Origin: Xanthobacteraceae bacterium
GTDB lineage: Bacteria; Pseudomonadota; Alphaproteobacteria; Rhizobiales; Xanthobacteraceae
Direction: 5' to 3'
NCBI GenBank assembly: GCA_030037185.1
Contig: JASHRR010001212.1
Span: forward strand, 1-8,142
DNA: 8,142 bases
Under the pieces are notes generated by a model. That model was given only the letters and a program-made list of their open reading frames with translations. It did not search any database and was not told where the DNA came from. Positions 1 through 7,897 of the stretch are shown one piece after another. The position numbers and the translations under genes are program-made. Numbering within the stretch: position 1 is the stretch's first letter; each line of letters starts with the position of its first letter.

Positions 1-1534
1 GCAGCAGCACGGCGCCGTGCCCGTTGCTGAGGCGGGTGGCGCGCGTGCCGGGATGAAGATGGAACCGAACCGCGAATTCATCCTCGGCATCCGGCGGCAG
101 GGCGTTTCCGGTGCACGGCAGGAAAACATCTTCGCCATCGAGCCTGTTGCCGTCCCCTGAGAGCGAGATGAAGCGCTCATGAATGATACCGAAACGCTCC
201 ACATACCCGTCGTGGGTTGCACGCAGCACCCCGCCGCGGCCCTCATAGTCCCGCGACACCGCGACATTGCGGGGGCCGTCGATAATTGGAACGCCGAACA
301 CGCGCCGGATCGAGGACGAATCGAGAAAAAGGCACGATGAGGCGTCATTGAAGGTGACAGTGGAGTGCGCCGCCGTCGCGCGCGCGACTTGCCGCCAGCT
401 GTCGCGTCCGACGCCCGGCATTCCACAGTTCACGATGATGCGCTGCAGGCGGCTTGAGAACTCGAAGGCCAGGCAGCCCGCATGGCCGTCGGCGCTGACC
501 TCAAGCGGCGGCGGACCGCCGGTATCCATCAACAAAGTGCTCGGGCCAGCCTCCAGGCGCTGGTACCCGGAATAGGGAGCATTCGCCACCGGCGTTCCCC
601 GCGCGTCATCGTAGGCGAGAACGGTGGCCAACAGGCCCGGTGGCGTCGGACCCATGCCATTGACGAGTGTGAAGGTTCCGTCAACATGGCGGAAGAACCG
701 CAGCATCGGCATCATGCGGTCAACCGCATTGATGAGCGCCGCAGGCGGGGGGACGTTGCGGGCCGCAAACGCCTGGCTAAGGGGCAATAAATCAAGAAGA
801 ATTTCGATAATCACTCCTGGATTTCGGCTGATATGGCCGCCGTCGGGCAAAATCTGGCGCTCCAATTCGAACACCAGGCGACGGGTCGCCAAGCGCAGAT
901 GCCGCACCTGCTTGGCCATGCAGAGCGAGGCATATGTCAGCGCGATACGCGCCTGCAGCCGCACCGCGCCGTCCCGGGTATCGTTCGCCGTGATACGCAG
1001 GAAGCGCACTTGCCGCGTCAGGCTCCGCAGCAATCGCCGATAGAACCTCAAATCAGCGTCATCGAGAATGAGCGTCGCCTGGCTGAGCCAGGACATGATG
1101 CGGCGCGACACGATTTCAGGCTGCCAGGCGATCGGGTGCCAGGAGCCTTGGGTGGTGATCCACTCATCGACCAGCGCGCGGGCGCTGGCGCGGATGACGG
1201 TCGAATTGGCGGCGCGCAGATGGCGCAACCAACCAAATCCGAGCAGCAGCTCAGCCCATTCCCTGGTGGGGGGCTCCATTTCGAATGGCGAGCGGTCATC
1301 GCAGACGACGATCTTGCCGGCGAACGCGAACCGCCCGGCATAGATTTCGTTGGCGCGGGTGGGGTCGGCCGTGCGCAATTCCTGGGGGGCAATGATGAGG
1401 CGTTCGCCGCCCGAGGGGCGATAGATCAGCCCCACCGGGGGCCGAATCATGACTCGCCCCCTGAGGATACTGAGCCTGCGTCGAAGCCCCAGCCAGAAAA
1501 GGCGGTAGCGGTCCGCGATGACGGCGCGGGACAT
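1..1534 (-). CDS. Heparinase II/III family protein, partial (C-terminus beyond the window edge)
   Basis: I translated the minus strand from an ATG at 1534. The frame stays open for 511 codons to the window edge, so the C-terminus is missing. The first ~270 residues are alpha-helical and Arg-rich, like the (alpha/alpha) toroid of heparinase-type lyases, with a DGGHISRNP segment at 231-239. From ~320 the protein becomes beta-rich and fits the Hepar_II_III_C domain: DGHAGCLAFEF at 349-359 and ARATAAHSTVTFN at 384-396 are the typical family blocks (His351, His390). No N-terminal signal peptide is visible; the N-terminus is basic (RLFWLGLRRR). A GGAGAGG-type ribosome binding site lies at 1544-1552, 9 bases before the ATG. 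It starts 145 bases after rsmB in the same direction, so the two may be cotranscribed. The family includes glycosaminoglycan and alginate lyases, but the substrate here is unknown and lyase activity is not assured, because the usual Tyr-His of the helical domain is not seen. Family assignment is firm; function is not. Confidence 0.9.
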   Translation of the reverse strand, partial: MSRAVIADRYRLFWLGLRRRLSILRGRVMIRPPVGLIYRPSGGERLIIAPQELRTADPTRANEIYAGRFAFAGKIVVCDDRSPFEMEPPTREWAELLLGFGWLRHLRAANSTVIRASARALVDEWITTQGSWHPIAWQPEIVSRRIMSWLSQATLILDDADLRFYRRLLRSLTRQVRFLRITANDTRDGAVRLQARIALTYASLCMAKQVRHLRLATRRLVFELERQILPDGGHISRNPGVIIEILLDLLPLSQAFAARNVPPPAALINAVDRMMPMLRFFRHVDGTFTLVNGMGPTPPGLLATVLAYDDARGTPVANAPYSGYQRLEAGPSTLLMDTGGPPPLEVSADGHAGCLAFEFSSRLQRIIVNCGMPGVGRDSWRQVARATAAHSTVTFNDASSCLFLDSSSIRRVFGVPIIDGPRNVAVSRDYEGRGGVLRATHDGYVERFGIIHERFISLSGDGNRLDGEDVFLPCTGNALPPDAEDEFAVRFHLHPGTRATRLSNGHGAVLL

Positions 1535-1543
1535 TAAAGCTGG

Positions 1544-1552
1544 CCTCTCCTC
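1544..1552 (-). promoter_or_regulatory. Ribosome binding site of the heparinase-like gene
   Basis: The minus strand reads GAGGAGAGG here, ending 9 bases before the ATG at 1534. It supports this ATG over the in-frame GTG further upstream and over the internal Met29. Confidence 0.6.
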
Positions 1553-1679
1553 GTCAAGGCATTTGCTCCTATACACCATTCGAGAATACAGCGAAGGGCA
1601 AGCACCGAACTAATGTGTGCAAACGCGGTTGGTTTTACCGATCTTGTTGTGCAGTCCCGGCACCCATCATCAGGCGGCT

Positions 1680-3074
1680 TTAGGCCCGTTCGAGGCGGGC
1701 GGCAAAGAATCCGTCGAGCCCCTGCATGCGGGGATCCGGGTCGGGCCAGTGGCAGGGCAGCGTGCGCAAGTCGCCGCGCGGCGTGATGAATTCTTCCAGG
1801 ACGCGAAATTCCGATGCTGTAATCGGCTTGCAACGCACGCGCCTGTCCTGTTCGACCACTGCCGAAACGATATCTTCGCCTTCCTCCGGTTCGAGTGAAC
1901 AGGTGCAGTAGACGATGGTACCGCCCGGCCGGGCGAGGTCGATGGCGCGGACGAGAAGCCGCCTTTGGAGGGCAGACAGGACCGCGATATCCTCCGGTGC
2001 TTTGCGCCACGGAATATCCGGGTGCCGTCTGATCGTGCCAGTGGACGTACAGGGCGCATCAATCAACACGGCGTCAAATGTCGTTGTCGGCGGGTCAGGT
2101 TTCCAGTGCTCGGCATCCGCGAGGACTGTGACGGCGTGAAGGCGGGCCCTGGAGAGATTTTCCTTTAACCGTTGCAGGCGTGACGCCGACCGGTCGAGAG
2201 CCGTCACCGTCGCGCCGCCAGCAGCCAGTTGCGCTGTTTTGCCGCCCGGCGCCGCGCACATGTCGGCCACCGTCCGCCCGCGCAAATCGCCAAACAGTCG
2301 CACCGGCAAGGCGGCAGCAGCATCCTGGACCCACCACTCTCCCTCACCGTAACCCTCCAGAGCCGAGATCTGCCCATGCGCGGCCACTCGTACCGAACCG
2401 GTCGGCAATTCACGACCGCCCAACCGTTCGGCCCACTGGCCCGCAGCGGATTTGACGGTGACATCGAGCGGCGGTTCCGGACGATGGGCAAGAGCGATGG
2501 CGCGCGCCGTGTCGGCGCCATAGGCGTTCACCCAGCGGGCGAAAAGCCATTGGGGCGTATCAAGATGAAGCGGTTCGAGCGCCGCAAGCTGCCCGGCCCC
2601 GCCCCGCGCGATCCGCCGCAACACGGCGTTGACGAGCCCCGCATAGCGGGCTTGCCGGGGATGTCCCTGAACCAGTCGCACCGAAAGGTCAACCGCCGCA
2701 TGCTGCGCAATAGCCAGAAATAGCAGCTGCGCAGCGCCGATCAACAGTGCGCTTTCGACCAGGGGGCCGTCCTTTGGCAGGCCGCGGTCGAGACTGTCGC
2801 GGGTCAAGCGCCGCAGCGTTCCAAGCCGGCGCAGCACGGTCGCGACGATACGACGCGCAAAGGCGCGGTCACGCTCGTCAATGCCCTGGAGGCTCGGATT
2901 TGGGTGCCTGTCGTCCAACTGCTCGTCCAGCGGGCGATTGCGGCGCAGCACAGCCTCGAGAAGATTGGCGGCCGCCCATCGCGACGCAAAGCCGGGGGGA
3001 TTAAACGCGTTAGCTTCCGAGAGGGTGCTCGTCATTTTACAAAGACGTTCGTTCCCGCTCACCATGCGAGACAT
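1680..3074 (-). CDS. rsmB: 16S rRNA (cytosine(967)-C(5))-methyltransferase RsmB (Sun/Fmu)
   Basis: A 464-residue SAM-dependent enzyme that methylates C5 of cytosine 967 of 16S rRNA. An N-terminal NusB-like RNA-binding domain covers about residues 30-165 (AANLLEAVLRR at 35-45, GLVNAVLRRIA at 146-156). The methyltransferase domain shows motif I DMCAAPGGKT (271-280) for SAM, an acidic motif II in TALDRS (Asp294), motif IV DAPC (339-342) and motif VI YCTCSLEPEEGE (389-400). Family knowledge assigns Cys392 as the catalytic nucleophile and Cys342 to release of the product. The C-terminal block ends in QGLDGFFAARLER, typical of the family. Length is slightly above the ~430 residues of the E. coli protein, from a longer N-terminus. 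The ATG at 3074 is chosen because GAGGGG lies 5 bases upstream; Met4 and Met14 are weaker alternatives. The heparinase-like gene follows after 145 bases. Nothing looks broken. Confidence 0.96.
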   Translation of the reverse strand: MSRMVSGNERLCKMTSTLSEANAFNPPGFASRWAAANLLEAVLRRNRPLDEQLDDRHPNPSLQGIDERDRAFARRIVATVLRRLGTLRRLTRDSLDRGLPKDGPLVESALLIGAAQLLFLAIAQHAAVDLSVRLVQGHPRQARYAGLVNAVLRRIARGGAGQLAALEPLHLDTPQWLFARWVNAYGADTARAIALAHRPEPPLDVTVKSAAGQWAERLGGRELPTGSVRVAAHGQISALEGYGEGEWWVQDAAAALPVRLFGDLRGRTVADMCAAPGGKTAQLAAGGATVTALDRSASRLQRLKENLSRARLHAVTVLADAEHWKPDPPTTTFDAVLIDAPCTSTGTIRRHPDIPWRKAPEDIAVLSALQRRLLVRAIDLARPGGTIVYCTCSLEPEEGEDIVSAVVEQDRRVRCKPITASEFRVLEEFITPRGDLRTLPCHWPDPDPRMQGLDGFFAARLERA

Positions 3075-3079
3075 TGCTT

Positions 3080-3085
3080 CCCCTC
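3080..3085 (-). promoter_or_regulatory. Ribosome binding site of rsmB
   Basis: GAGGGG on the minus strand, 5 bases before the ATG at 3074. It decides the start in favour of Met1 over Met4 (3065) and Met14 (3035). Confidence 0.6.
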
Positions 3086-3315
3086 ACTTTACGACTATCA
3101 GGAAAGCGGGCGCCGTGTAACATGTTTTCTGCAGTGCATTAAGGGCTCTCGGACACCTTCGCGCTTGTTCGCGGGCCATGCGGGGACGGCCGCCAGGGTT
3201 CCGCCATCAATCATACCCGGCGGGCGAATGCGAGGGGTTTGCCGCCAAAAGCGCGGCCGCGCGCCGGCCCGCCGCACGGAAACTGATACCGCAGGGGCCG
3301 GCCACGGCGATTGAG

Positions 3316-3348
3316 AAGTCAAAAGGGATCGCCGGCGATCTTTGACTT
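3316..3348. repeat. Imperfect palindrome with a perfect 14-base core
   Basis: The core GATCGCCGGCGATC (3327-3340) is a perfect palindrome. It is flanked by AAGTCAAA (3316-3323) and TTTGACTT (3341-3348), which are also complementary. The only break is three unpaired bases (3324-3326). As RNA this gives a long hairpin with a 3-base bulge and a CCGG tip; as DNA it could serve as a protein-binding site. It adjoins the hairpin at 3350-3380. Confidence 0.55.
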
Positions 3349-3349
3349 T

Positions 3350-3380
3350 GCGGGTTGTTGCACGCACTCAGGCAACCCGC
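3350..3380 (-). terminator. Hairpin, possible terminator after the L,D-transpeptidase gene
   Basis: Arms GCGGGTTG (3350-3357) and CAACCCGC (3373-3380) are perfectly complementary over 8 bases around a 15-base loop. It lies ~77 bases past the transpeptidase stop in the direction of transcription. No T-run follows; a second hairpin starts after one base, so a paired-hairpin terminator or an mRNA 3' end stabiliser is the likeliest role. Confidence 0.35.
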
Positions 3381-3456
3381 TCCCACGACGTGGCGCGTTG
3401 TCTATCGCGGCGACCGAACGGCTTTACGCCTTGTCTGTGCGCGGGAGCGAACGCCT

Positions 3457-3981
3457 TTAGTTGGTCACCACCACCGGGGTGTAGTAGTCCACCCGCCCGA
3501 ACAGGTCGGTAATGTCGTCGTTGTACATGCGAATGCAGCCGTGGGACACAAAGCCGCCGATCGATCCTGGCCGGTTGGTGCCATGGATTGCGTATTCGCC
3601 GCGCGACAGGGTCAGGGCAGCGACCCCCATGGGGTTTTGTGGCGACCCCCCTGGAATCACCGTCGGCAGGTCCGAATAGTCGCGGCGGATGTCCGACGGT
3701 GGCGTCCAGGCGGGATTGAGGTATTTGCCGTTGACGAAAGCAGTGCCCGACCATTGCTGTCCCGCGCGGCCGACGCCGACCGGGTAGCGCAGCGCTTTGC
3801 CGCCGCCGAGGTAATAGTAGAGCCGCCGCTCATGGGTGCGGATCACAATCGTGCCAGGCGCATAGCCGGTTGCCGCCACGGTTTCGTGAGCGGCCGCAGG
3901 GGCGACGGCGAGAACAGAAAGCACCAATAAAACTGCCGCGAACGAACACGCGATTTCGATGAGCGCCCTAGTTTTCGTCAT
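3457..3981 (-). CDS. Secreted L,D-transpeptidase (YkuD domain)
   Basis: 174 residues from the ATG at 3981. An N-terminal signal peptide is clear: basic MTKTR, a hydrophobic stretch of about residues 11-25, then APAAA|HE with probable cleavage after residue 31. The mature protein is a single YkuD catalytic domain: it starts near GTIVIRTHERRLYYYLGGG, which is typical of its first strands, and ends with the catalytic block. The catalytic motif is HGT (133-135) followed by SHGCIR (146-151); Cys149 is the nucleophile and His133/His147 support it. The family makes 3-3 cross-links between meso-diaminopimelate residues in peptidoglycan, or attaches outer-membrane proteins to it, acting in the periplasm. 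No LysM or peptidoglycan-binding repeat is present. The frame also allows TTG at 3996 and GTG at 3990; AGGA lies 7 bases before the GTG, so the true start may be there. Which substrate this paralogue uses cannot be told. Confidence 0.93.
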   Translation of the reverse strand: MTKTRALIEIACSFAAVLLVLSVLAVAPAAAHETVAATGYAPGTIVIRTHERRLYYYLGGGKALRYPVGVGRAGQQWSGTAFVNGKYLNPAWTPPSDIRRDYSDLPTVIPGGSPQNPMGVAALTLSRGEYAIHGTNRPGSIGGFVSHGCIRMYNDDITDLFGRVDYYTPVVVTN

Positions 3982-3998
3982 ACTGCGCACCGACAATT

Positions 3999-4028
3999 CC
4001 TATAAGAGCCGGGTGCTTAACGTCACAA
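3999..4028 (-). promoter_or_regulatory. Possible promoter of the L,D-transpeptidase gene
   Basis: On the minus strand TTGTGA (4023-4028) is followed after 18 bases by TATAGG (3999-4004). Transcription would start around 3992, leaving a leader of only about 11 bases before the ATG at 3981. The -10 match is 4 of 6, so this is tentative. The -35 hexamer and spacing equal those of the acs promoter candidate. Confidence 0.25.
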
Positions 4029-4124
4029 CGACATCTTGGTTCGATTTTATCGGACCGCTCTCGCCGAATTTAAATCATCTGCTCGGCGGCTGCTTTGGCA
4101 TCGTGGGCTTCAGCAACACACACA

Positions 4125-4152
4125 GTGATGGCCGGGACAAGCCGGCCACCAC
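4125..4152 (-). terminator. Strong hairpin after acs, probable terminator
   Basis: On the minus strand GTGGTGGCCGG pairs with CCGGCCATCAC over 11 positions, with a single G-U pair, around a 6-base loop (4136-4141). It begins 36 bases after the acs stop. A GT-rich run (TGTGTGTGTT) follows instead of a pure T-run, so it is a plausible but not classical intrinsic terminator. It would separate acs from the L,D-transpeptidase gene. Confidence 0.5.
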
Positions 4153-4160
4153 TCGCCGAA

Positions 4161-4177
4161 GCGGTCGGTCTGACCGC
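4161..4177 (-). repeat. Small inverted repeat between the acs stop and the main hairpin
   Basis: Arms GCGGTC (4161-4166) and GACCGC (4172-4177) are perfectly complementary around 5 bases. It begins 11 bases past the acs stop and precedes the larger hairpin at 4125-4152, so the acs transcript probably ends in two successive stem-loops. Confidence 0.4.
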
Positions 4178-4188
4178 AACGCCTTTTA

Positions 4189-6141
<1,953 letters not shown>

Positions 6142-6147
6142 GCTTCA

Positions 6148-6154
6148 CTCCTCC
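6148..6154 (-). promoter_or_regulatory. Ribosome binding site of acs
   Basis: GGAGGAG on the minus strand, 6 bases before the ATG at 6141. Close to the ideal anti-16S match and spacing, suggesting efficient translation. Confidence 0.75.
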
Positions 6155-6157
6155 ACG

Positions 6158-6182
6158 GGCGCGCAGTTTTGTGCACCGCGCC
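6158..6182 (-). repeat. Short GC-rich hairpin in the acs leader
   Basis: Arms GGCGCG (6177-6182 on the minus strand) and CGCGCC (6158-6163) are perfectly complementary around a 13-base loop. It ends 3 bases before the acs ribosome binding site, so it could affect ribosome access or transcript stability. The stem is only 6 bases in a GC-rich genome, so chance is possible. Confidence 0.3.
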
Positions 6183-6204
6183 TTCGCACGTTTCCTTAAT
6201 GACC

Positions 6205-6234
6205 ATTATGCGCCGCGCCTTCCGGGCCTCACAA
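6205..6234 (-). promoter_or_regulatory. Probable sigma-70-type promoter of acs
   Basis: On the minus strand TTGTGA (6229-6234) and CATAAT (6205-6210) are 18 bases apart. The -10 matches TATAAT at 5 of 6 positions and the -35 matches TTGACA at 4 of 6. The start site would fall near 6198, giving a leader of about 57 bases that includes the hairpin at 6158-6182. Confidence 0.5.
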
Positions 6235-6655
6235 GGCATCGAATGTCACAGTTTGGCTGATGTTGATACAGAGGGCGGCCGCGAGCGTCTAGCGGGGAGC
6301 CGCCAAGCGCGGATGCCGCGTGCAATACTTCAAGGCGAGCGCCAATTGAACGCGGTTATGACGCGGTGTTGCCGCTGCTGCTCGACCCCACGGGGGCCGC
6401 GCATCGAGAAAGGACGAAATCGGTGGCGGCTCGTGGGGCAGGAGGCTCTTTGAAAGTCCCGCCGCCATGCGGGGAGAGCATGTCGATCGGACAAGCACTG
6501 GCGGATCGCCGACCAATTCCGGCCGGACAACCGAAGAAGGAGCAAGAAAGCGCGCCAGCACTTAACGCTGCGGGTCGTCACTTGGGCCTTAGATCAAGCG
6601 CTGTCGTGAGCGCACGCCGCGAGCCGCCCGACGCCGCCGCCGATCGCCATCTGGT

Positions 6656-6856
6656 TTACTCAAGTTGGCGCGCCTCTTCCGGCAGCATGATCGGGATGCC
6701 ATCGCGGATCGGATAGGCGAGTTTGGCGGAGCGCGAGATCAGCTCTTGCTTCTCGGCATCATATTCGAGCGGCCCCTTCGTGAGGGGGCATACCAATATT
6801 TCCAGAAGCTTCGGGTCGATAGTGTTTGATGGGCGATCGCTAGCGGCGGAATTCAT
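6656..6856 (-). CDS. Trm112/UPF0434 (YcaR-like) family protein
   Basis: 66 residues from the ATG at 6856. The core [21 protein letters not shown], near residues 13-33, and [18 protein letters not shown] (46-63) are the two hallmark blocks of the bacterial Trm112-like family. In eukaryotes and archaea Trm112 activates methyltransferases acting on tRNA, rRNA and release factors; the role of the short bacterial form is less clear. Usual members have CPxCxG in the first block, but here only the first Cys remains (CPLTKG, Cys23), so zinc binding by a Cys pair is unlikely. An in-frame GTG at 6868 would add four residues. Neither start has a strong ribosome binding site; GGA lies 8 bases before the ATG. 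It follows the LON-domain gene after 109 bases in the same direction, so cotranscription is likely. Family is clear, biochemical role is not. Confidence 0.88.
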   Translation of the reverse strand: MNSAASDRPSNTIDPKLLEILVCPLTKGPLEYDAEKQELISRSAKLAYPIRDGIPIMLPEEARQLE

Positions 6857-6965
6857 GGCGCAGTCCACGGGCTTTGTTTAGCGGAGAGGCCGGTTATCCA
6901 GGTTTCCTGGCCCACGTTCAAGTCGGTGCCGCTGCCCTTCGGCGTTGCGGGCAAGCAGGGCACGG

Positions 6966-7640
6966 CTATTGCAGCGGGGGGTCGCCCTCGGTACGCCGCT
7001 TGGCAAGGGCGAACTCGGTGATGGCGATGAGGATTTCGGCTCGCGTCTTGAGGTCGGGCGCTTCCAGCATCGCCTGTTTTTCTGCGGGGTCATAAGGCGA
7101 CATCATGGCGAGCGCATTGACCAGAGCCTCATTAGGGGCGTTCTCGATCCCCTGCCAGTCGGCCTTGAGATTATTCGCCTTGAGGAACGAGGTGAGCGCC
7201 GCCAGCACCGCCTTGCGGTCAACGAGCTCCTCGCCCTTGCGGGCCGTGAAATCGCCGACGAAGGGCGAAACGTCAATGCGGCATTGGCGGTAGGCCGTAG
7301 CGACGGTCAATTCTTCCACGATGCGATAGCGCGCAACACCGGTGAGCTGCAACAGATAGCGGCCATCGCCGGTTTCGGCAAATTGGGTGATCCGGCCGAC
7401 GCAGCCGACCTTGTAGAGGTTCGGCCGATCCTCGGAGCCGGGATGGGCAGGATCGGGTTGTATCAGCCCGATCAGGCGGTGGGCGGTTCGCAAGGCGTCG
7501 TCCACCATTTCGAGATAGCGTGGCTCGAAGATGTTGAGTGGCATTTGCCCGCGCGGCAGCAGCAACGCGCCGGACAGCGGGAACACCGGTATGGTCCGGG
7601 GCAAATCGGCGGGACCGCGATAGACCGCGTTCATCGGCAT
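6966..7640 (-). CDS. LON peptidase substrate-binding domain protein (stand-alone)
   Basis: 224 residues consisting of an N-terminal LON-type domain (PUA-like fold) and its helical extension. The block IPVFPLSGALLLPRGQMPLNIFEPRYLEMVDDAL (17-50) is the family signature, followed by YKVGCVGRITQF (76-87) and GRYLLQLTGVARYRI (93-107). About 150-215 is alpha-helical (FLKANNLKADW, LVNALAMMSPYDPAEKQAMLEA). There is no AAA+ ATPase or Ser-Lys protease domain, so it is not a Lon protease; stand-alone members are thought to bind unfolded or specific proteins, with no settled function. No signal peptide, so cytoplasmic. GGGAG lies 7 bases before the ATG at 7640; Met3 is a weaker alternative. It sits between the thioredoxin/TPR chaperone gene and the Trm112-like gene, all in one direction, which hints at a link to protein quality control. 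Confidence 0.92.
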   Translation of the reverse strand: MPMNAVYRGPADLPRTIPVFPLSGALLLPRGQMPLNIFEPRYLEMVDDALRTAHRLIGLIQPDPAHPGSEDRPNLYKVGCVGRITQFAETGDGRYLLQLTGVARYRIVEELTVATAYRQCRIDVSPFVGDFTARKGEELVDRKAVLAALTSFLKANNLKADWQGIENAPNEALVNALAMMSPYDPAEKQAMLEAPDLKTRAEILIAITEFALAKRRTEGDPPLQ

Positions 7641-7647
7641 CGCTGCA

Positions 7648-7652
7648 CTCCC
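7648..7652 (-). promoter_or_regulatory. Ribosome binding site of the LON-domain gene
   Basis: GGGAG on the minus strand, 7 bases before the ATG at 7640. It favours Met1 over Met3. Confidence 0.5.
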
Positions 7653-7730
7653 AATGGGCTAGGGCGCGTTCCGATCATTTGGACATCTCTTCGTGGCCGT
7701 GGCTGGGCTCGCCCCCGGTTTCTTGCTGCG

Positions 7731-7782
7731 CCTTCCGCTTCTTCCCCGATCATCCTGCTCCGCCGGGCGGCGAAGCGGAAGG
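7731..7782. repeat. Inverted repeat with perfect 11-base arms
   Basis: CCTTCCGCTTC (7731-7741) and GAAGCGGAAGG (7772-7782) are exactly complementary. The 30-base interior contains a second small inverted repeat (CCGC/GCGG), so the RNA would fold into a stem with an inner hairpin. It resembles a palindromic intergenic repeat unit, though no second copy occurs in this window. Confidence 0.55.
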
Positions 7783-7804
7783 GGAGGGCAGACGTGGCAG
7801 CCCC

Positions 7805-7821
7805 GCGCAATATCGTTGCGC
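7805..7821. repeat. Short perfect hairpin
   Basis: GCGCAA (7805-7810) and TTGCGC (7816-7821) are perfectly complementary around a 5-base loop. It lies 22 bases beyond the larger inverted repeat. No T-run follows on either strand. Confidence 0.35.
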
Positions 7822-7897
7822 CTGACAGCGGCCGGGGAGCTCTCGGCGCGCGTGCCGCCGGAGAGGCGAATCCATCCGATCGCGAAGACCCCGCTCT

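Larger units (their letters stand above)
3075..3456. other. Gene-free region between the L,D-transpeptidase gene and rsmB, with hairpins
   Basis: These 382 bases hold no reading frame I can defend. The longest, 89 codons on the minus strand at 3098-3367, is Arg/Pro-rich with no recognisable motif. The part next to the L,D-transpeptidase stop carries two abutting inverted repeats (3316-3380, listed separately). A weaker 7-base pair of arms (3378-3384 with 3443-3449) spans a long loop. The remainder must contain the rsmB promoter, but I see no convincing -35/-10 pair. Confidence 0.6.
6142..6655. other. Long gene-free region upstream of acs
   Basis: 514 bases separate the acs start from the Trm112-like stop. 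Open frames exist on both strands (up to ~90 codons on the minus strand at 6289-6561, 116 codons on the plus strand at 6366-6716), but they show no domain, low-complexity GC-driven composition and no good ribosome binding site. The acs-proximal ~100 bases hold the promoter, leader hairpin and ribosome binding site listed separately. The rest contains only small inverted repeats, for example TCCGGCCGGA at 6518-6527 and GCGCT/AGCGC arms at 6598-6602 and 6609-6613; the latter could end the Trm112-like transcript. The extra length leaves room for regulator sites upstream of acs, none of which I can name. Confidence 0.55.

Noticed and set aside
833..1537. Plus-strand open frame of 234 codons
   Set aside because: It lies entirely over the heparinase-like gene on the other strand, is rich in Arg, Gln, Asp and Pro, and has no family motif. 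It is a GC-driven shadow of the real gene.
1563..1584. TATAGGAG followed by an ATG in the gap before the heparinase-like gene
   Set aside because: The ATG opens a frame of only two codons (ATG CCT TGA), and no matching -35 element is found for the TATAGG hexamer.
3098..3367. Minus-strand frame of 89 codons between the L,D-transpeptidase gene and rsmB, considered as a DUF1674 remnant
   Set aside because: The conserved C-terminal RYGDWE...GR..DF block of DUF1674 is absent, and the composition is Arg/Pro-rich.
6329..6344. RpoN-like site (TGGCGC-N5-TTGAA, minus strand) upstream of acs
   Set aside because: The -12 element lacks the required GC (TTGA instead of TTGC), so the match is not better than chance in GC-rich DNA.
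6289..6581. Two overlapping minus-strand frames of 90 and 83 codons upstream of acs
   Set aside because: No homology I can recognise, Arg/Pro-rich, and no convincing ribosome binding site. Either could be checked by ribosome profiling.
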